Part shown: piece by piece, positions 27,323 to 36,560 of the stretch
How the letters are laid out: each line of letters starts with the position of its first letter
Numbering within the stretch: the first letter of the stretch is position 1
NCBI GenBank assembly: GCA_027063305.1
Contig: JAMORY010000013.1
Coordinates: 109,692 to 173,691, forward strand
Source: Sulfurovum sp.
GTDB taxonomy: Bacteria; Campylobacterota; Campylobacteria; Campylobacterales; Sulfurovaceae
Direction: 5' to 3'
DNA: 64,000 nt
The notes under the pieces: model-generated
What the model was told of the DNA's origin: nothing
What the model saw: only the letters and a program-made list of their open reading frames with translations
The model's database searches: none
Program-made: the position numbers and the translations under genes

Positions 27323-28777
27323 TTGACAGAGACAAAAACACAAAAATTCATCCTTAAGCTCTTTCCCGAAATCATGGTCAAAGGGAGTTCTGCCAAAAAG
27401 CAGATGGTTGCTCAGCTCTACCAGAACCTGCAAACCCTTCTTAAACCTGTCGATGAAGCCATTGCGATCAAAAAATTCTCCGACAAGATAGAGGTCGTCA
27501 CCCCCATTACCCATGTCGATAGCGTACGAACTATACTCTTGCAAATTCCGGGTATCGAGCAGGTACTTGAAGCGTTACAGTTTGACAATATGGAGAGTCT
27601 CGATGCCATCAAGGCCAAGGTAGCCCAGATCGTTGCCAATGAGATCAAAGACAAAAGCTTTGTCGTACGTGCCAAACGAACCGGAAGCCACCCGTTCAAC
27701 TCTTCAGAAATGGAGCGGGTTATCGGAGGCTATACCCTTGCCCATACCAATGCAAAACGGGTTGACCTACACAACCCCGATGTGACCGTACGCATCGAGC
27801 TTATTAACAATCAACTCAACATCATTACTGCCAAACATGACGGACTGAGCGGTTTTCCTATCGGGACGCAAGGGGACATCCTCTCACTTATGTCCGGCGG
27901 GTTCGACTCGACCGTTGCAAGCTTCCTGACGATGAAACGGGGTATCAAGACCCACTTTATCTTCTTTAATCTCGGCGGCATCGCTCATGAGATCGGGGTA
28001 AAGCAGGTTGCGTGGTATCTTTGGAGCAAGTTCGGTGCATCGCACCGCGTGAAGTTCATCTCCGTACCGTTTGAGGATGTCGTTACCGAAATATTCCGCT
28101 CTACGGGCGAGACCTACATGGGTGTCACGCTCAAACGCCTCATGCTCATGGCGGCAGAACGCATCGCTAATGAGATGGAGATAGACGCGCTCGTTACAGG
28201 TGAAAGCGTGGCACAGGTCAGTAGCCAGACACTCAGAAACCTCGCCCTCATCGATCAGGTGACAAACAAGCTCGTCCTTCGCCCCCTTGCGACCATGAAT
28301 AAGCCTGAGATCATCCGCATCGCCAACGACATCGGTACCCGTCGTTTCGCAGAGAGTATGCCCGAATACTGCGGTGTCATCTCCAAAAACCCCATCACAC
28401 ACGGTTCGTTCAAACGCATGGAGAAAGAGGCGCAACGCTTCAACTATGAGGTACTAAACAAAGCGGTAGATAATGCCGAGCATATCTATGTCGATGAGAT
28501 CGTAGAGAACATTACCGAGCACGCGCCTATCGAGATCGTCAAAGAGCTTGATAGCACAAAGCATGTCATCATCGACATTCGCCCTGAAGAGCAGTGTCTT
28601 GAGAGCGAATATGAAACTTTGAAGATCCCGTTCTATCAGCTCAAAACAGCGTTTAAAAAACTCCCTCAAAACAAAGAGTACCTGCTCTACTGTGACAAAG
28701 GGGTCATGAGCCAGCTGCATGCACAGTTTCTAAGAGATGCGGAGGGTGCCAAGAATGTGAAGGTGTATCGGCCGTAA
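27323..28777 (+). CDS. thiI: tRNA 4-thiouridine synthetase ThiI with rhodanese domain
   Basis: A 484-residue ThiI, which transfers sulfur to U8 of tRNA and, in some bacteria, to ThiS for thiamine synthesis. Residues about 1-75 are ferredoxin-like, 75-170 THUMP, then the PP-loop SLMSGGFDSTVASF near 190. PEYCGVISKNP holds the Cys that pairs with the C-terminal rhodanese Cys in LLYCDKGV. So this is the long, rhodanese-bearing form. The start appears to be TTG 27323, which has the AGAGG site upstream; no in-frame ATG gives a full N-terminus. Cytoplasmic. Confidence 0.95.
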   Translation: MTETKTQKFILKLFPEIMVKGSSAKKQMVAQLYQNLQTLLKPVDEAIAIKKFSDKIEVVTPITHVDSVRTILLQIPGIEQVLEALQFDNMESLDAIKAKVAQIVANEIKDKSFVVRAKRTGSHPFNSSEMERVIGGYTLAHTNAKRVDLHNPDVTVRIELINNQLNIITAKHDGLSGFPIGTQGDILSLMSGGFDSTVASFLTMKRGIKTHFIFFNLGGIAHEIGVKQVAWYLWSKFGASHRVKFISVPFEDVVTEIFRSTGETYMGVTLKRLMLMAAERIANEMEIDALVTGESVAQVSSQTLRNLALIDQVTNKLVLRPLATMNKPEIIRIANDIGTRRFAESMPEYCGVISKNPITHGSFKRMEKEAQRFNYEVLNKAVDNAEHIYVDEIVENITEHAPIEIVKELDSTKHVIIDIRPEEQCLESEYETLKIPFYQLKTAFKKLPQNKEYLLYCDKGVMSQLHAQFLRDAEGAKNVKVYRP

Positions 28778-28787
28778 CCTGTTCTAT

Positions 28788-28868
28788 GTAGGGGCAACCC
28801 TTGTAATTGCCCTTTGTTAATCAAGCGTTTTCTTTTCTCTGAGGGTAACCACAAGGGGTTGCCCCTAC
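28788..28868. repeat. 81-base imperfect inverted repeat between thiI and the DUF234 gene
   Basis: The left arm GTAGGGGCAACCCTTGT (28788-28804) pairs with the right arm ACAAGGGGTTGCCCCTAC (28851-28868) with one extra base; the next inner dozen bases pair partly. The right arm contains the stop codon (28865-28867) of the DUF234 gene. It may be a bidirectional terminator or a non-autonomous mobile repeat. Confidence 0.75.
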
Positions 28869-29716
28869 GAACACAATCCCTGTAGATCATTTAGATCAAA
28901 CAGCAGCAAACTCTCATCTTTCATTCCCAACAGTTCGTTTGAGAACCCGTCTTTGGAAAAGAGTGCGTAAATGTCGACCTTGATTCCCGACTGCAATGCT
29001 TTGGCTTTAAGTTTGTTCAACTCATTCTTACACACTTTTCGGTCTTTATATTTACACTCGCCCAGCACCAGTTTTTTATCACTGGTCACAGCCAAAATAT
29101 CAAATTCGCTGTACTGGTTCCAGTAGCTTCCATGACTTAAAAGCGGGGTCGTTTGGGAAAAATAGTCAATAAGCAGGTCATTACAGAGCTGCTCAAACAC
29201 CAGTGTGCGTAGACGTTCATGGTGATTACGGAAGTTCTCTATAAACCGTTCACCCATGCCTTGTATCAACTCACTTCGATAGTAGCTGACAAACCCGAAC
29301 CAAAAACGCAAAAATGGGTCAGTAAAACGGAGCTTGTCCTGAATGCGATAGCATCGAAGCTCCTTTTTCAGCTTGTGTTTAGGGTGGGTCTTAAGCGGCT
29401 GTTCTCTGCTTATCTCAACCCCAAGCACCCCCAACTCACACAACGCATTGACAATTCTCTCGCCTACACTCTCTCCTAGCTTCGCCTTACGCAGTGCGGA
29501 GTAGAGTTTGCCATCTCCGCGCGCTATGGCGCTAAGCAGTTCACTATACGGTGCTTCTAACAGGTAAGAAGGTCTCACTTGCGCTTCAAAAAGTGCAAAG
29601 TTCTCCACAAAGTTCGAACGCACCATTGCCTCGACACTCTCGAAATAATCCAGCTCAACGGTCGTTTCAATACCACCAAGTATTGAAAAGTACTCTATCG
29701 CACTCTCAAGGCTCAA
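28865..29716 (-). CDS. DUF234-type nuclease-like protein lacking its ATPase domain
   Basis: A 283-residue protein that matches the C-terminal part of archaeal-type ATPases of the Arch_ATPase/DUF234 family. A winged-helix-like middle (LSAIARGDGKLYSALRKAKL, ALCELGVLGVE) precedes FRFWFGFVSYYR and a PD-(D/E)xK-like core EFDILAVTSDKKLVLGECKY. The normal N-terminal P-loop ATPase (about 200 residues) is missing: in frame upstream only NIWKAEHIKEAFNRFCDHHPY is left before a stop (about 29780). The annotated start is a TTG. It is thus either a truncated gene or a stand-alone variant; a broken remnant is more likely. Confidence 0.7.
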   Translation of the reverse strand: MSLESAIEYFSILGGIETTVELDYFESVEAMVRSNFVENFALFEAQVRPSYLLEAPYSELLSAIARGDGKLYSALRKAKLGESVGERIVNALCELGVLGVEISREQPLKTHPKHKLKKELRCYRIQDKLRFTDPFLRFWFGFVSYYRSELIQGMGERFIENFRNHHERLRTLVFEQLCNDLLIDYFSQTTPLLSHGSYWNQYSEFDILAVTSDKKLVLGECKYKDRKVCKNELNKLKAKALQSGIKVDIYALFSKDGFSNELLGMKDESLLLFDLNDLQGLCS

Positions 29717-29787
29717 ATAGGGATGATGGTCACAAAATCTGTTGAATGCTTCTTTTATGTGCTCTGCCTTCCAAATATTTTAGAAAA

Positions 29788-29836
29788 TTCACATCACAAT
29801 TCACCAGAATATTGCCATGTGAACTTTCAACTTCAC
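29788..29836 (+). promoter_or_regulatory. Cluster of TTCAC motifs upstream of the NtrC-like gene
   Basis: TTCAC at 29789-29793 and 29800-29804 (11 bases apart, one helical turn), the inverse GTGAA at 29819-29823, and TTCAC at 29832-29836. They lie just upstream of the -10 box at 29856-29861. A regulator binding site is plausible. Confidence 0.35.
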
Positions 29837-29855
29837 TAGTTTAACATAAGTTTGA

Positions 29856-29861
29856 TATAAT
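29856..29861 (+). promoter_or_regulatory. Extended -10 promoter (TGA-TATAAT) for the NtrC-like gene
   Basis: TTTGA-TATAAT, with TG at 29853-29854, 57 bases before ATG 29918. No sigma-54 -24/-12 pair was seen before this gene. Confidence 0.6.
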
Positions 29862-29917
29862 ACTTTTAATATAAAATGATTATTTTTTAATCACAAAATG
29901 TCTTGGAATATCACTTT

Positions 29918-30652
29918 ATGAAACTATTTTATACGCAATCTGAGCAAGTACAACATATTCTTAAAGGTTTAAATCTTACCAAAACACTCTTTGTCTCTTC
30001 CATTATCATCGGAGAGCCTCATATTGGAAAAAAATCACTGGTACGTTATCTTTTCCCCGATATACCCGTCGTCTCGGGAGAGGATCAGCAGGCAGTCGAG
30101 ACACTCCTCGAAGAGAGCGACAAGCTGATCATTACCGATTTTGAGAAACTACGTAACCAAGAGTCACTGAACTTTGACAATAAACGGGTCATCGCTACGG
30201 CGAACTATGTTGCGAACCAACATACCATCGATTCGCTTTTTGCTTTTATCTACCATCTGCCTTCACTGAAAGAGCGTCCGAAAGATGCGGTGCATATCAA
30301 GTCTATCTTCCTGAAACAGGCATGTAAAGACCTTATGATAGAAGAGAGCAGTATCGACCCCAGATCCATCCCGATGAACCTTTCGCTCAATACCAAAAGC
30401 CTCAAGAAGTCCATCTATCAATACCTGATGTCTCAAAATATGAACAAAGAGGAGATCCAACAAGCGCTCCACCACTACTTTATACAGCATTTGGAAGGGA
30501 ACAACGGATACAAAGAGCATTTGGGTATTTATGAAATTCCGCTTATTCAAGCCGGTCTTGAGAAATTCCATTCACAGCTTCAACTCTCTCAAGTCTTGGG
30601 GATTAACCGAAATACCTTAAGGAAAAAGATCCATGAACACCATATCGATTGA
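29918..30652 (+). CDS. Reduced NtrC-like regulator (AAA remnant plus Fis-type HTH)
   Basis: A 244-residue protein (start ATG 29918; the TTG at 29903 is less likely). The N-terminal region has a Walker A-like loop IIGEPHIGKKSLVRYLFP near residues 32-46, like sigma-54 activators. There is no receiver domain, no GAFTGA loop and no clear Walker B acidic motif. The C-terminus has a Fis-type helix-turn-helix: LIQAGLEKFHSQLQLSQVLG and INRNTLRKKI. It may bind DNA in front of amtB-glnK but should not open sigma-54 promoters on its own. The next gene overlaps it by 20 bases, and amtB-glnK follow, so a nitrogen-control role is inferred. Confidence 0.7.
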   Translation: MKLFYTQSEQVQHILKGLNLTKTLFVSSIIIGEPHIGKKSLVRYLFPDIPVVSGEDQQAVETLLEESDKLIITDFEKLRNQESLNFDNKRVIATANYVANQHTIDSLFAFIYHLPSLKERPKDAVHIKSIFLKQACKDLMIEESSIDPRSIPMNLSLNTKSLKKSIYQYLMSQNMNKEEIQQALHHYFIQHLEGNNGYKEHLGIYEIPLIQAGLEKFHSQLQLSQVLGINRNTLRKKIHEHHID

Positions 30653-31334
30653 TTTCCAACCCTTCGTAGACTGGGACAACAGTCCCTTTGTTCTCTTTGA
30701 CCATCAGGGAAAGATCCTCTACCTCAACAACAGTGCGGAGATCCTCTTTGGCTATGTCTCAAAAAAAGAGCTATACGACCTTGCACTGACCTATGCACCA
30801 CAGAATTTCGGATACAAAACGACCACACTAACACTCAACTATGACGCGTTCAATTTCTATGCTATTACAGTAGGATATGAGAATGAAGAACAGCTCTCTA
30901 TCCGTTTCTATAATGCCCCGCGTATCAAAGCATCAACATCGCTTCAAAGAGACAAACTGGCAACAACGGACATTAACCTGCTCCTTGAAGCGAACATCGC
31001 CCTTTTTAAAACAAAGAACAAAAACAATCTCCAGCTTCTTACCGATCCTGATATTCCCCAATTTAAGATCGATCAGAACAGCTTCTCCAAACTCTTAAGA
31101 AAGGTACTTGATACATTCCGTACTTCAGACTCCATTTGTATTACACTCAAACTATTGATGGGCGAACATATCATGATCGATGAGAAGAAAACCCCTGTCG
31201 CACAACTTTCCATTAAAGCGGATGACAGATATGCAGATATGGATGAGGAGATCGATATACTCTCCAGCCAATGCCACATTAACTCTTCATTTCACACCTA
31301 CAGTATCAAACTTGAGATACCACTAATACAGTAA
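30633..31334 (+). CDS. PAS-domain NtrB-like protein without a visible kinase core
   Basis: A 233-residue protein. Residues about 10-110 are a PAS fold (NSPFVLFDHQGKILYLNNSA, EILFGYV). After it, segments such as INLLLEANIALFKTKNKNN, QFKIDQNSFSKLLRKVLDTF and SSFHTYSIKLEIPL resemble the framework of a histidine-kinase dimerisation and ATPase region, but I see no His of an H-box and no G1/G2 glycine motifs. It looks like a degenerate NtrB. The start overlaps the preceding NtrC-like gene. It probably acts as a partner protein rather than a kinase; that is inference. Confidence 0.6.
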   Translation: MNTISIDFQPFVDWDNSPFVLFDHQGKILYLNNSAEILFGYVSKKELYDLALTYAPQNFGYKTTTLTLNYDAFNFYAITVGYENEEQLSIRFYNAPRIKASTSLQRDKLATTDINLLLEANIALFKTKNKNNLQLLTDPDIPQFKIDQNSFSKLLRKVLDTFRTSDSICITLKLLMGEHIMIDEKKTPVAQLSIKADDRYADMDEEIDILSSQCHINSSFHTYSIKLEIPLIQ

Positions 31335-31382
31335 TGATGAAAAATTAATCATCTTTTACCGTTTATACTTCTACATACCCGC

Positions 31383-31388
31383 TATACT
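31383..31388 (+). promoter_or_regulatory. -10 box TATACT for amtB
   Basis: CGC-TATACT at 31383-31388, 31 bases before ATG 31419, with TAGGAGA as a strong ribosome site. A TTTATAC element lies about 20 bases upstream. Not a sigma-54 type. Confidence 0.5.
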
Positions 31389-31418
31389 TACAAAAGAAAA
31401 AATATTTTAGGAGACACT

Positions 31419-32591
31419 ATGGAAATGCACTATGTCATCGATACGTTTTTCACGATCTTTTCCATGGTACTTATCATTATGATGGTACCGGGTTTTGCCA
31501 TGCTTGAAGCGGGTCTTGTACGAACCAAAAATGTCACCGCCGTACTCACGGTCAATGTGATGATCTATGCTGTCGCCTCCATGGCGTTTCTGCTTATAGG
31601 CTACACCTATGCCTTTGGCGGGTGGGACCATCAGGAGAGCATCAACAAGTATGCTTTTTTCCTCTTTCAGATGGCATTTGTAGGAAAAGTGGTCAACATT
31701 ATGAGCGGCGGGGTGAGTGAACGCTCACGTATCATCCCTCTGGTGCTCTTCACCGTCGTTGTGGCGGCATTCCTCTACCCGACCATTGTCAACATCACTT
31801 GGGGAGCGAACTTCCTCTCAGGAACAATACTGGATATCTCATCCATGCATGACCTGGCAGGCTCGACCGTGATCCACTCTACCGGCGGATGGGCGCTGCT
31901 TGCTGCCGTTCTCATTATGGGACCAAGACGCGGACGCTATAAAAAGAACGGTGCCATTCAGGTCATCCCCGCATCGAACATCCCATTGGTCGTGTTGGGT
32001 GCGTTTTTACTTTGGATCGGCTGGTTCGGTTTCAACGGAGGTTCCGTGGGTGCCATCTCAAGCAAAGAGAATGCTGATGCCGTCGCACTTACGATTATGA
32101 ATACCAACACTGCCGGACTCTCAGGTGCGATCATCGCTTGGATACTCACCTACTTCCGCTACAAGAAGTTTGATATCACAATGATCCTCAACGGTGCGCT
32201 CGGCGGACTGGTTGCCGTTACGGCGGGACCTGATCTTTACAGTATTTATATTCCGATCCTCATTGGTGCTGTCGGTGGTGCCTTTGTTGTCTTCTTTGTA
32301 CCGTTTTTTGACAAACTTAAGATGGATGATCCTGTAGGTGCACTCTCGGTACACCTTATTAACGGTATTTGGGGTACCTTGGCTGTAGGGATCTTTGCCG
32401 ATGTCTCACTTTGGGGGCAGATCAAGGGCATATTGGTCGTAGGCGCTATTGTTTTCCCACTTGCATATGCTATAATCTACACTATCAATAAATTCTTCAT
32501 GCTGCGCGCAGCAGATGATGAACAACTCGAAGGTATCGATGTCATCGAGTGCGGTATGGAAGCCTATCCGGAATTTAAACGAAGTATTTAA
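31419..32591 (+). CDS. amtB: Ammonium transporter AmtB
   Basis: A 390-residue inner-membrane channel with about 11 hydrophobic helices. The twin-His pore pair is visible: VIHSTGGWALLA and SVHLINGIWGTLA, and the family signatures MLEAGLVRTKN and DDPVGALSVH are present. It passes ammonia/ammonium into the cell. There is no extra N-terminal signal peptide; the protein starts MEMHYVID. glnK follows after 18 bases, giving the standard amtB-glnK pair in which the P-II protein plugs the channel when nitrogen is plentiful. Confidence 0.95.
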   Translation: MEMHYVIDTFFTIFSMVLIIMMVPGFAMLEAGLVRTKNVTAVLTVNVMIYAVASMAFLLIGYTYAFGGWDHQESINKYAFFLFQMAFVGKVVNIMSGGVSERSRIIPLVLFTVVVAAFLYPTIVNITWGANFLSGTILDISSMHDLAGSTVIHSTGGWALLAAVLIMGPRRGRYKKNGAIQVIPASNIPLVVLGAFLLWIGWFGFNGGSVGAISSKENADAVALTIMNTNTAGLSGAIIAWILTYFRYKKFDITMILNGALGGLVAVTAGPDLYSIYIPILIGAVGGAFVVFFVPFFDKLKMDDPVGALSVHLINGIWGTLAVGIFADVSLWGQIKGILVVGAIVFPLAYAIIYTINKFFMLRAADDEQLEGIDVIECGMEAYPEFKRSI

Positions 32592-32597
32592 CCATAA

Positions 32598-32951
<354 letters not shown>

Positions 32952-32953
32952 TT

Positions 32954-32988
32954 TTTAGCGTTTAGCGTTTAGCGCTGAGCGCTGAGAA
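32954..32988. repeat. Heptameric array TTTAGCG x3 plus degenerate units
   Basis: Three TTTAGCG copies (32954-32974), then CTGAGCG and CTGAGAA. It lies between the convergent glnK and YigZ-like genes and encodes the last residues and stop of the latter. Confidence 0.9.
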
Positions 32989-33525
32989 AGTTGTTATCTC
33001 CTCTTTACTTCCTCTGATCTTCCATGTAACTTCATTCGTACCAAAATCACGCTCTATCTGGGTAATGCCACACCCTTTTAAGGTATGTAGTATCTTGTCG
33101 ACCATACTGTAGCTTGTGGTAAAGGTATGTGTCATCTGTTTCTCATACGGTACGATCTCCGCTATTTCCAACACATCTTTGACCGCTTTGGCATAGGCAC
33201 GCGCCATACCTCCTGTACCTAGTTTGATACCACCGAAATACCGCACGATCAACACCGCACAGTTAACCATTTCCTCACCACGCAACACATTGAGTGCAGG
33301 TACGCCGGCACATCCTTTGGGCTCACCGTCATCACTGCTGTTCTCTACGATCTGATTATATTCGTTCAGATAACGCACGGCATAGACCACATGGTTGGCT
33401 TTGGGATGTTCTTGTTTTAGCTTCTCCTGAAACCCATCAAATTCACTAAAGGGTACAAGGTATGTCAAGAACTTCGAACGTTTCACCTCCGTAAGGCTCT
33501 CGAAGGATGCTTTGACAGACTGCAT
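32962..33525 (-). CDS. YigZ/IMPACT-family protein
   Basis: A 187-residue protein of the IMPACT/YigZ family, with ANHVVYAVRYLN, ENSSDDGEPKGCAGVPALN and IVRYFGGIKLGTGGMARAY, the conserved N-terminal domain, then a shorter C-terminal domain. Cytoplasmic role is uncertain (possibly translation-related or proline-peptide). Its start overlaps the hemH stop by one base (TAATG). The last residues SALSAKR and the stop are encoded by the heptameric array at 32954-32988, so the exact C-terminus depends on repeat copy number. Confidence 0.85.
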   Translation of the reverse strand: MQSVKASFESLTEVKRSKFLTYLVPFSEFDGFQEKLKQEHPKANHVVYAVRYLNEYNQIVENSSDDGEPKGCAGVPALNVLRGEEMVNCAVLIVRYFGGIKLGTGGMARAYAKAVKDVLEIAEIVPYEKQMTHTFTTSYSMVDKILHTLKGCGITQIERDFGTNEVTWKIRGSKEEITTFSALSAKR

Positions 33526-34466
33526 TAGAGCGATTTAACCCTGCGTGTGATCAAATCGGCAAAGGCATCATCATCATTCATACATTTTGTCACGACATAA
33601 TCTTCATACTTCAACTTTTGAGCGATCTCCCGATGCTCAATATCCAGCTCAAAGACCGTTTCGGAGTTATCGACGGTAAACGCCAACGGATAGATGACCA
33701 CCTTATCATGAGTAGGATTACGCAATACATCCGCAAGATTGGGCTCAAGCCATGCCGATTTTCCTACTTTCGATTGATACACAAGCTTGATATCACGAAA
33801 TACGATCCCCTTGGATGCCAAATAGACCTTGATCGCTGAGACATTTCCCTCCACCTGCTTCTCATAGGGATCACCCGCTTTGATGATACTCATAGGAAGC
33901 CCATGTGCGGAGAGAAGCAAATCATACTCACGGGTATCTTTCCCCTCCATCGCCTCCATGATCTTCGCTACCGAAGCCTCAATATAATCATAGTCGTCAT
34001 AGTAGGGGTCGATGAGCGTTATTTTAGGATGGTAACCCATCGCTTCACACCGCTGCTGGATATCCTCAAGTGAAGAGCGTGTTGTCGTGGTCGAATATTG
34101 CGGATACATCGGAAAGAGTATCAACTCCTCAACACCATCTTTTTGACACGCTACCAATGCTTCATCCGCAAACGGCGGTACATAGCGCATTGCAGCAAAG
34201 ACGGGCATATCAAGTCTTGAGTGCAATTTTTCGATCAGTCTTTGTGTCAGTTCGGGAAGCGGAGACTTACCTCCTAAAAGACGATAGTTCTCCTTGACTT
34301 CATCGATACGCTTGGAGATGATCATATTGGCAACGAACTTTCTCATATAGGGGTTCATCGGCAAAATGTTCTTATCATCGAACATATTTTGCAAAAAGAG
34401 TTCTACCTCTTCAACACTGTTGGGACCACCCATATTTAAAAGTAAAAGCGCTTGTTTCATATTCAT
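33525..34466 (-). CDS. hemH: Ferrochelatase HemH
   Basis: A 313-residue ferrochelatase, the last step of haem synthesis (iron into protoporphyrin). The active-site His is in LLLSAHGLPMSI and the Glu in FTVDNSETVFELDIEHRE. ALLLLNMGGPNSVEEVELFL marks the N-terminus. Length is that of the short bacterial form. It starts at ATG 34466 and is followed directly by the YigZ-like gene. Confidence 0.94.
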   Translation of the reverse strand: MNMKQALLLLNMGGPNSVEEVELFLQNMFDDKNILPMNPYMRKFVANMIISKRIDEVKENYRLLGGKSPLPELTQRLIEKLHSRLDMPVFAAMRYVPPFADEALVACQKDGVEELILFPMYPQYSTTTTRSSLEDIQQRCEAMGYHPKITLIDPYYDDYDYIEASVAKIMEAMEGKDTREYDLLLSAHGLPMSIIKAGDPYEKQVEGNVSAIKVYLASKGIVFRDIKLVYQSKVGKSAWLEPNLADVLRNPTHDKVVIYPLAFTVDNSETVFELDIEHREIAQKLKYEDYVVTKCMNDDDAFADLITRRVKSL

Positions 34467-34536
34467 TCCTTTAAAGTGCTGTATTTTAGCATAGTGAGTG
34501 TAAAATCACAGTAATTTAACATATAAAGGTAACCCA

Positions 34537-35256
34537 ATGATCATCATTCCTGCACGAATCGGTTCAAGCCGATTTCCCAACAAGGTCCTTGCCGATATCG
34601 GCGGAGTTCCCATGGTCATACGAACAGCAATGACCGTACAAGACATAGACACCGTTGTGATCGCTACGGATTCTCAAGAGGTCATAGATATCGCAGCTAG
34701 TCACGATATTGAAGCGGTCATGACATCCACATCTCACCAAAGCGGTACCGACCGTATCTTCGAAGCGGCACAAAAGCTCAAACTCGATGAAAACGAGATC
34801 ATCATCAATGTACAAGGGGATGAACCCTTTATTGAAAGCGAGGTCGTACAAGCGATCTATGACCTGACAAAGAAGAACGCAGAGAATAAAAATATACTCA
34901 TGAACTCCTGCTACAAGTCCATTACCAACCCTGAAGCCGATGACCCGAACATCGTTAAGGTCGTAACGGATGCGAACGACATCGCACTCTACTTCTCACG
35001 GGCGAAAGTGCCCTTCCCCAGAGATCACCACTTCGACAACTATAAAGGTCACTTGGGAATTTACGGATTTAGCGTCAGATCACTGGCAACATTCTGCGCA
35101 CTCTCACCCGCACCACTCGAAGATATTGAAAAACTGGAACAACTACGCGCGCTCTATCACGGATATGAGGTCGCGATGACGGAAGTTGAAACGGAGAGTT
35201 TCGGGATAGACACACCCGAAGATCTGGAGAGAGCCTTAAAGCACCATAGGCTTTAA
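34537..35256 (+). CDS. kdsB: CMP-KDO synthetase KdsB
   Basis: A 239-residue cytidylyltransferase that activates KDO for lipopolysaccharide. It starts IIIPARIGSSRFPNKVLADI (the CTP-binding loop), then NVQGDEPFIES, SRAKVPFPRDH and HLGIYGFS. Divergent from hemH over a 70-base gap holding TAAAAT near 34502. A factor-independent terminator follows at 35276. Confidence 0.95.
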   Translation: MIIIPARIGSSRFPNKVLADIGGVPMVIRTAMTVQDIDTVVIATDSQEVIDIAASHDIEAVMTSTSHQSGTDRIFEAAQKLKLDENEIIINVQGDEPFIESEVVQAIYDLTKKNAENKNILMNSCYKSITNPEADDPNIVKVVTDANDIALYFSRAKVPFPRDHHFDNYKGHLGIYGFSVRSLATFCALSPAPLEDIEKLEQLRALYHGYEVAMTEVETESFGIDTPEDLERALKHHRL

Positions 35257-35275
35257 GCGGTTTTATCCTATCGAA

Positions 35276-35305
35276 GAAAGCCCTTTTTCAAGGCTTTCCT
35301 TTTTG
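35276..35305 (+). terminator. Factor-independent terminator after kdsB
   Basis: GAAAGCC (35276-35282), 9-base loop, GGCTTTC (35292-35298), then CTTTTT. It lies between the convergent kdsB and ctsF-like genes and may also end the operon on the minus strand. Confidence 0.85.
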
Positions 35306-35312
35306 AGTTCTT

Positions 35313-36560
35313 CTAACTTTTAACCGCTTTACCAAGATCCCACATTGGCATAAAGATACCAAGAGCCATCAGAAGAACAAGTGCCGCAATAAAGAAGAGC
35401 ATGATCGGTTCAATATATGCAGCCAAGTTATCGATCAGATCTTGGAACTGCATATCATAATACTGGGTTACTTTATCCAACATTGCATCTAATTGACCAC
35501 CAGCTTCTCCTGCTTTGATCATTTGCAATAACATATTCTCATAAAGTCCGGTCAAAGCAAATGCTTCCGCAAGGTTCATACCACGGCCAATATTAGCATT
35601 AACTGTTAAGAGCTGTTCTTTAATTGCAAGATTATCAACCATCCCTACAGCAGTTTCAAGTGCCTCTGAAACGGGGATACCAGAACGTACAAGTTCTCCA
35701 AAAACCAAGTTATATTTATGCATGGTAGAGAGAAAGATCGCCTTATTGATAAGATAGAACTTAGGATGTATCAATAGCTTATCCACATAGTATTGAAAGT
35801 CTTCGTTATTTTTATAAAAGAACTTAAGTAAAAAGATACCTAAAGCAAGAGCACTTATGATATAAAGTCCATAATTACTAAATGCCCATTCAAGCTTAAG
35901 TAGTATCTGCGTAGGCACTGGCAGGTCTGTTTTAAACTTATCAAAAATATCTTTAAATTTCGGGACAACGACCATAATAAGGATAGTAAAGGCAATCGCC
36001 ATAGCAACCAATGTGATCAAAGGTGTTCTGATCGCCTTTTTGAATTTAGCCGTATTATCACGGATATTTTCCAAGATATCTGCCAATTTATGATAGGACT
36101 CTGAGATATTACCGGTTCTCTCTCCAAGCTTGGTCATTGCCAAAGCGACATGGCCGAACTCTTCCGTATACGGTTCCATCGCATCGGAGAGACTATGCCC
36201 GGCATTGATATCATTATTGATCTTGGAGTATATCTCTTTTAATCGTTGGTTATGTGTATTCTCTGCAACATCTTCTAATGTATCATTGATAGCAATCCCT
36301 GCATCTGTCATAACAGCAATCTGTCTTATCGTCGAGATCTTATCATTGATGGGGATCTTAGACTTCACAGACTTTTTTAATTCAGCGAAGAATGAGTTTA
36401 GTACATCCTCTAACGGCGCAGCCGTTTCTTCTGCTTTTACAATGATCGCTCTTGGAAACTTCTGCTTCGCTGATTGAATGGCTGAAATTTTATTCTCTGC
36501 TTGAAGCACCTCTTGGCGCTTCTTCCCTTTTTCCATTACGGTAATACTAAAATATTTCAT
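35313..36560 (-). CDS. Inner-membrane platform protein, GspF/PilC type (CtsF-like)
   Basis: A 415-residue polytopic protein with two repeated GspF domains: around residues 65-190 (IRQIAVMTDAGIAINDTLED, ALAMTKLGERTGNI) and 265-390 (FGELVRSGIPVSEALE, MLLQMIKAGEAGGQL), separated by membrane helices. It is the platform protein of type II secretion/type IV pilus machines. It is the last gene of an eight-gene minus-strand operon; its ATG at 36560 overlaps the stop of the ATPase gene by one base. The order matches the Campylobacter competence cts operon, as far as I recall it. Confidence 0.9.
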   Translation of the reverse strand: MKYFSITVMEKGKKRQEVLQAENKISAIQSAKQKFPRAIIVKAEETAAPLEDVLNSFFAELKKSVKSKIPINDKISTIRQIAVMTDAGIAINDTLEDVAENTHNQRLKEIYSKINNDINAGHSLSDAMEPYTEEFGHVALAMTKLGERTGNISESYHKLADILENIRDNTAKFKKAIRTPLITLVAMAIAFTILIMVVVPKFKDIFDKFKTDLPVPTQILLKLEWAFSNYGLYIISALALGIFLLKFFYKNNEDFQYYVDKLLIHPKFYLINKAIFLSTMHKYNLVFGELVRSGIPVSEALETAVGMVDNLAIKEQLLTVNANIGRGMNLAEAFALTGLYENMLLQMIKAGEAGGQLDAMLDKVTQYYDMQFQDLIDNLAAYIEPIMLFFIAALVLLMALGIFMPMWDLGKAVKS

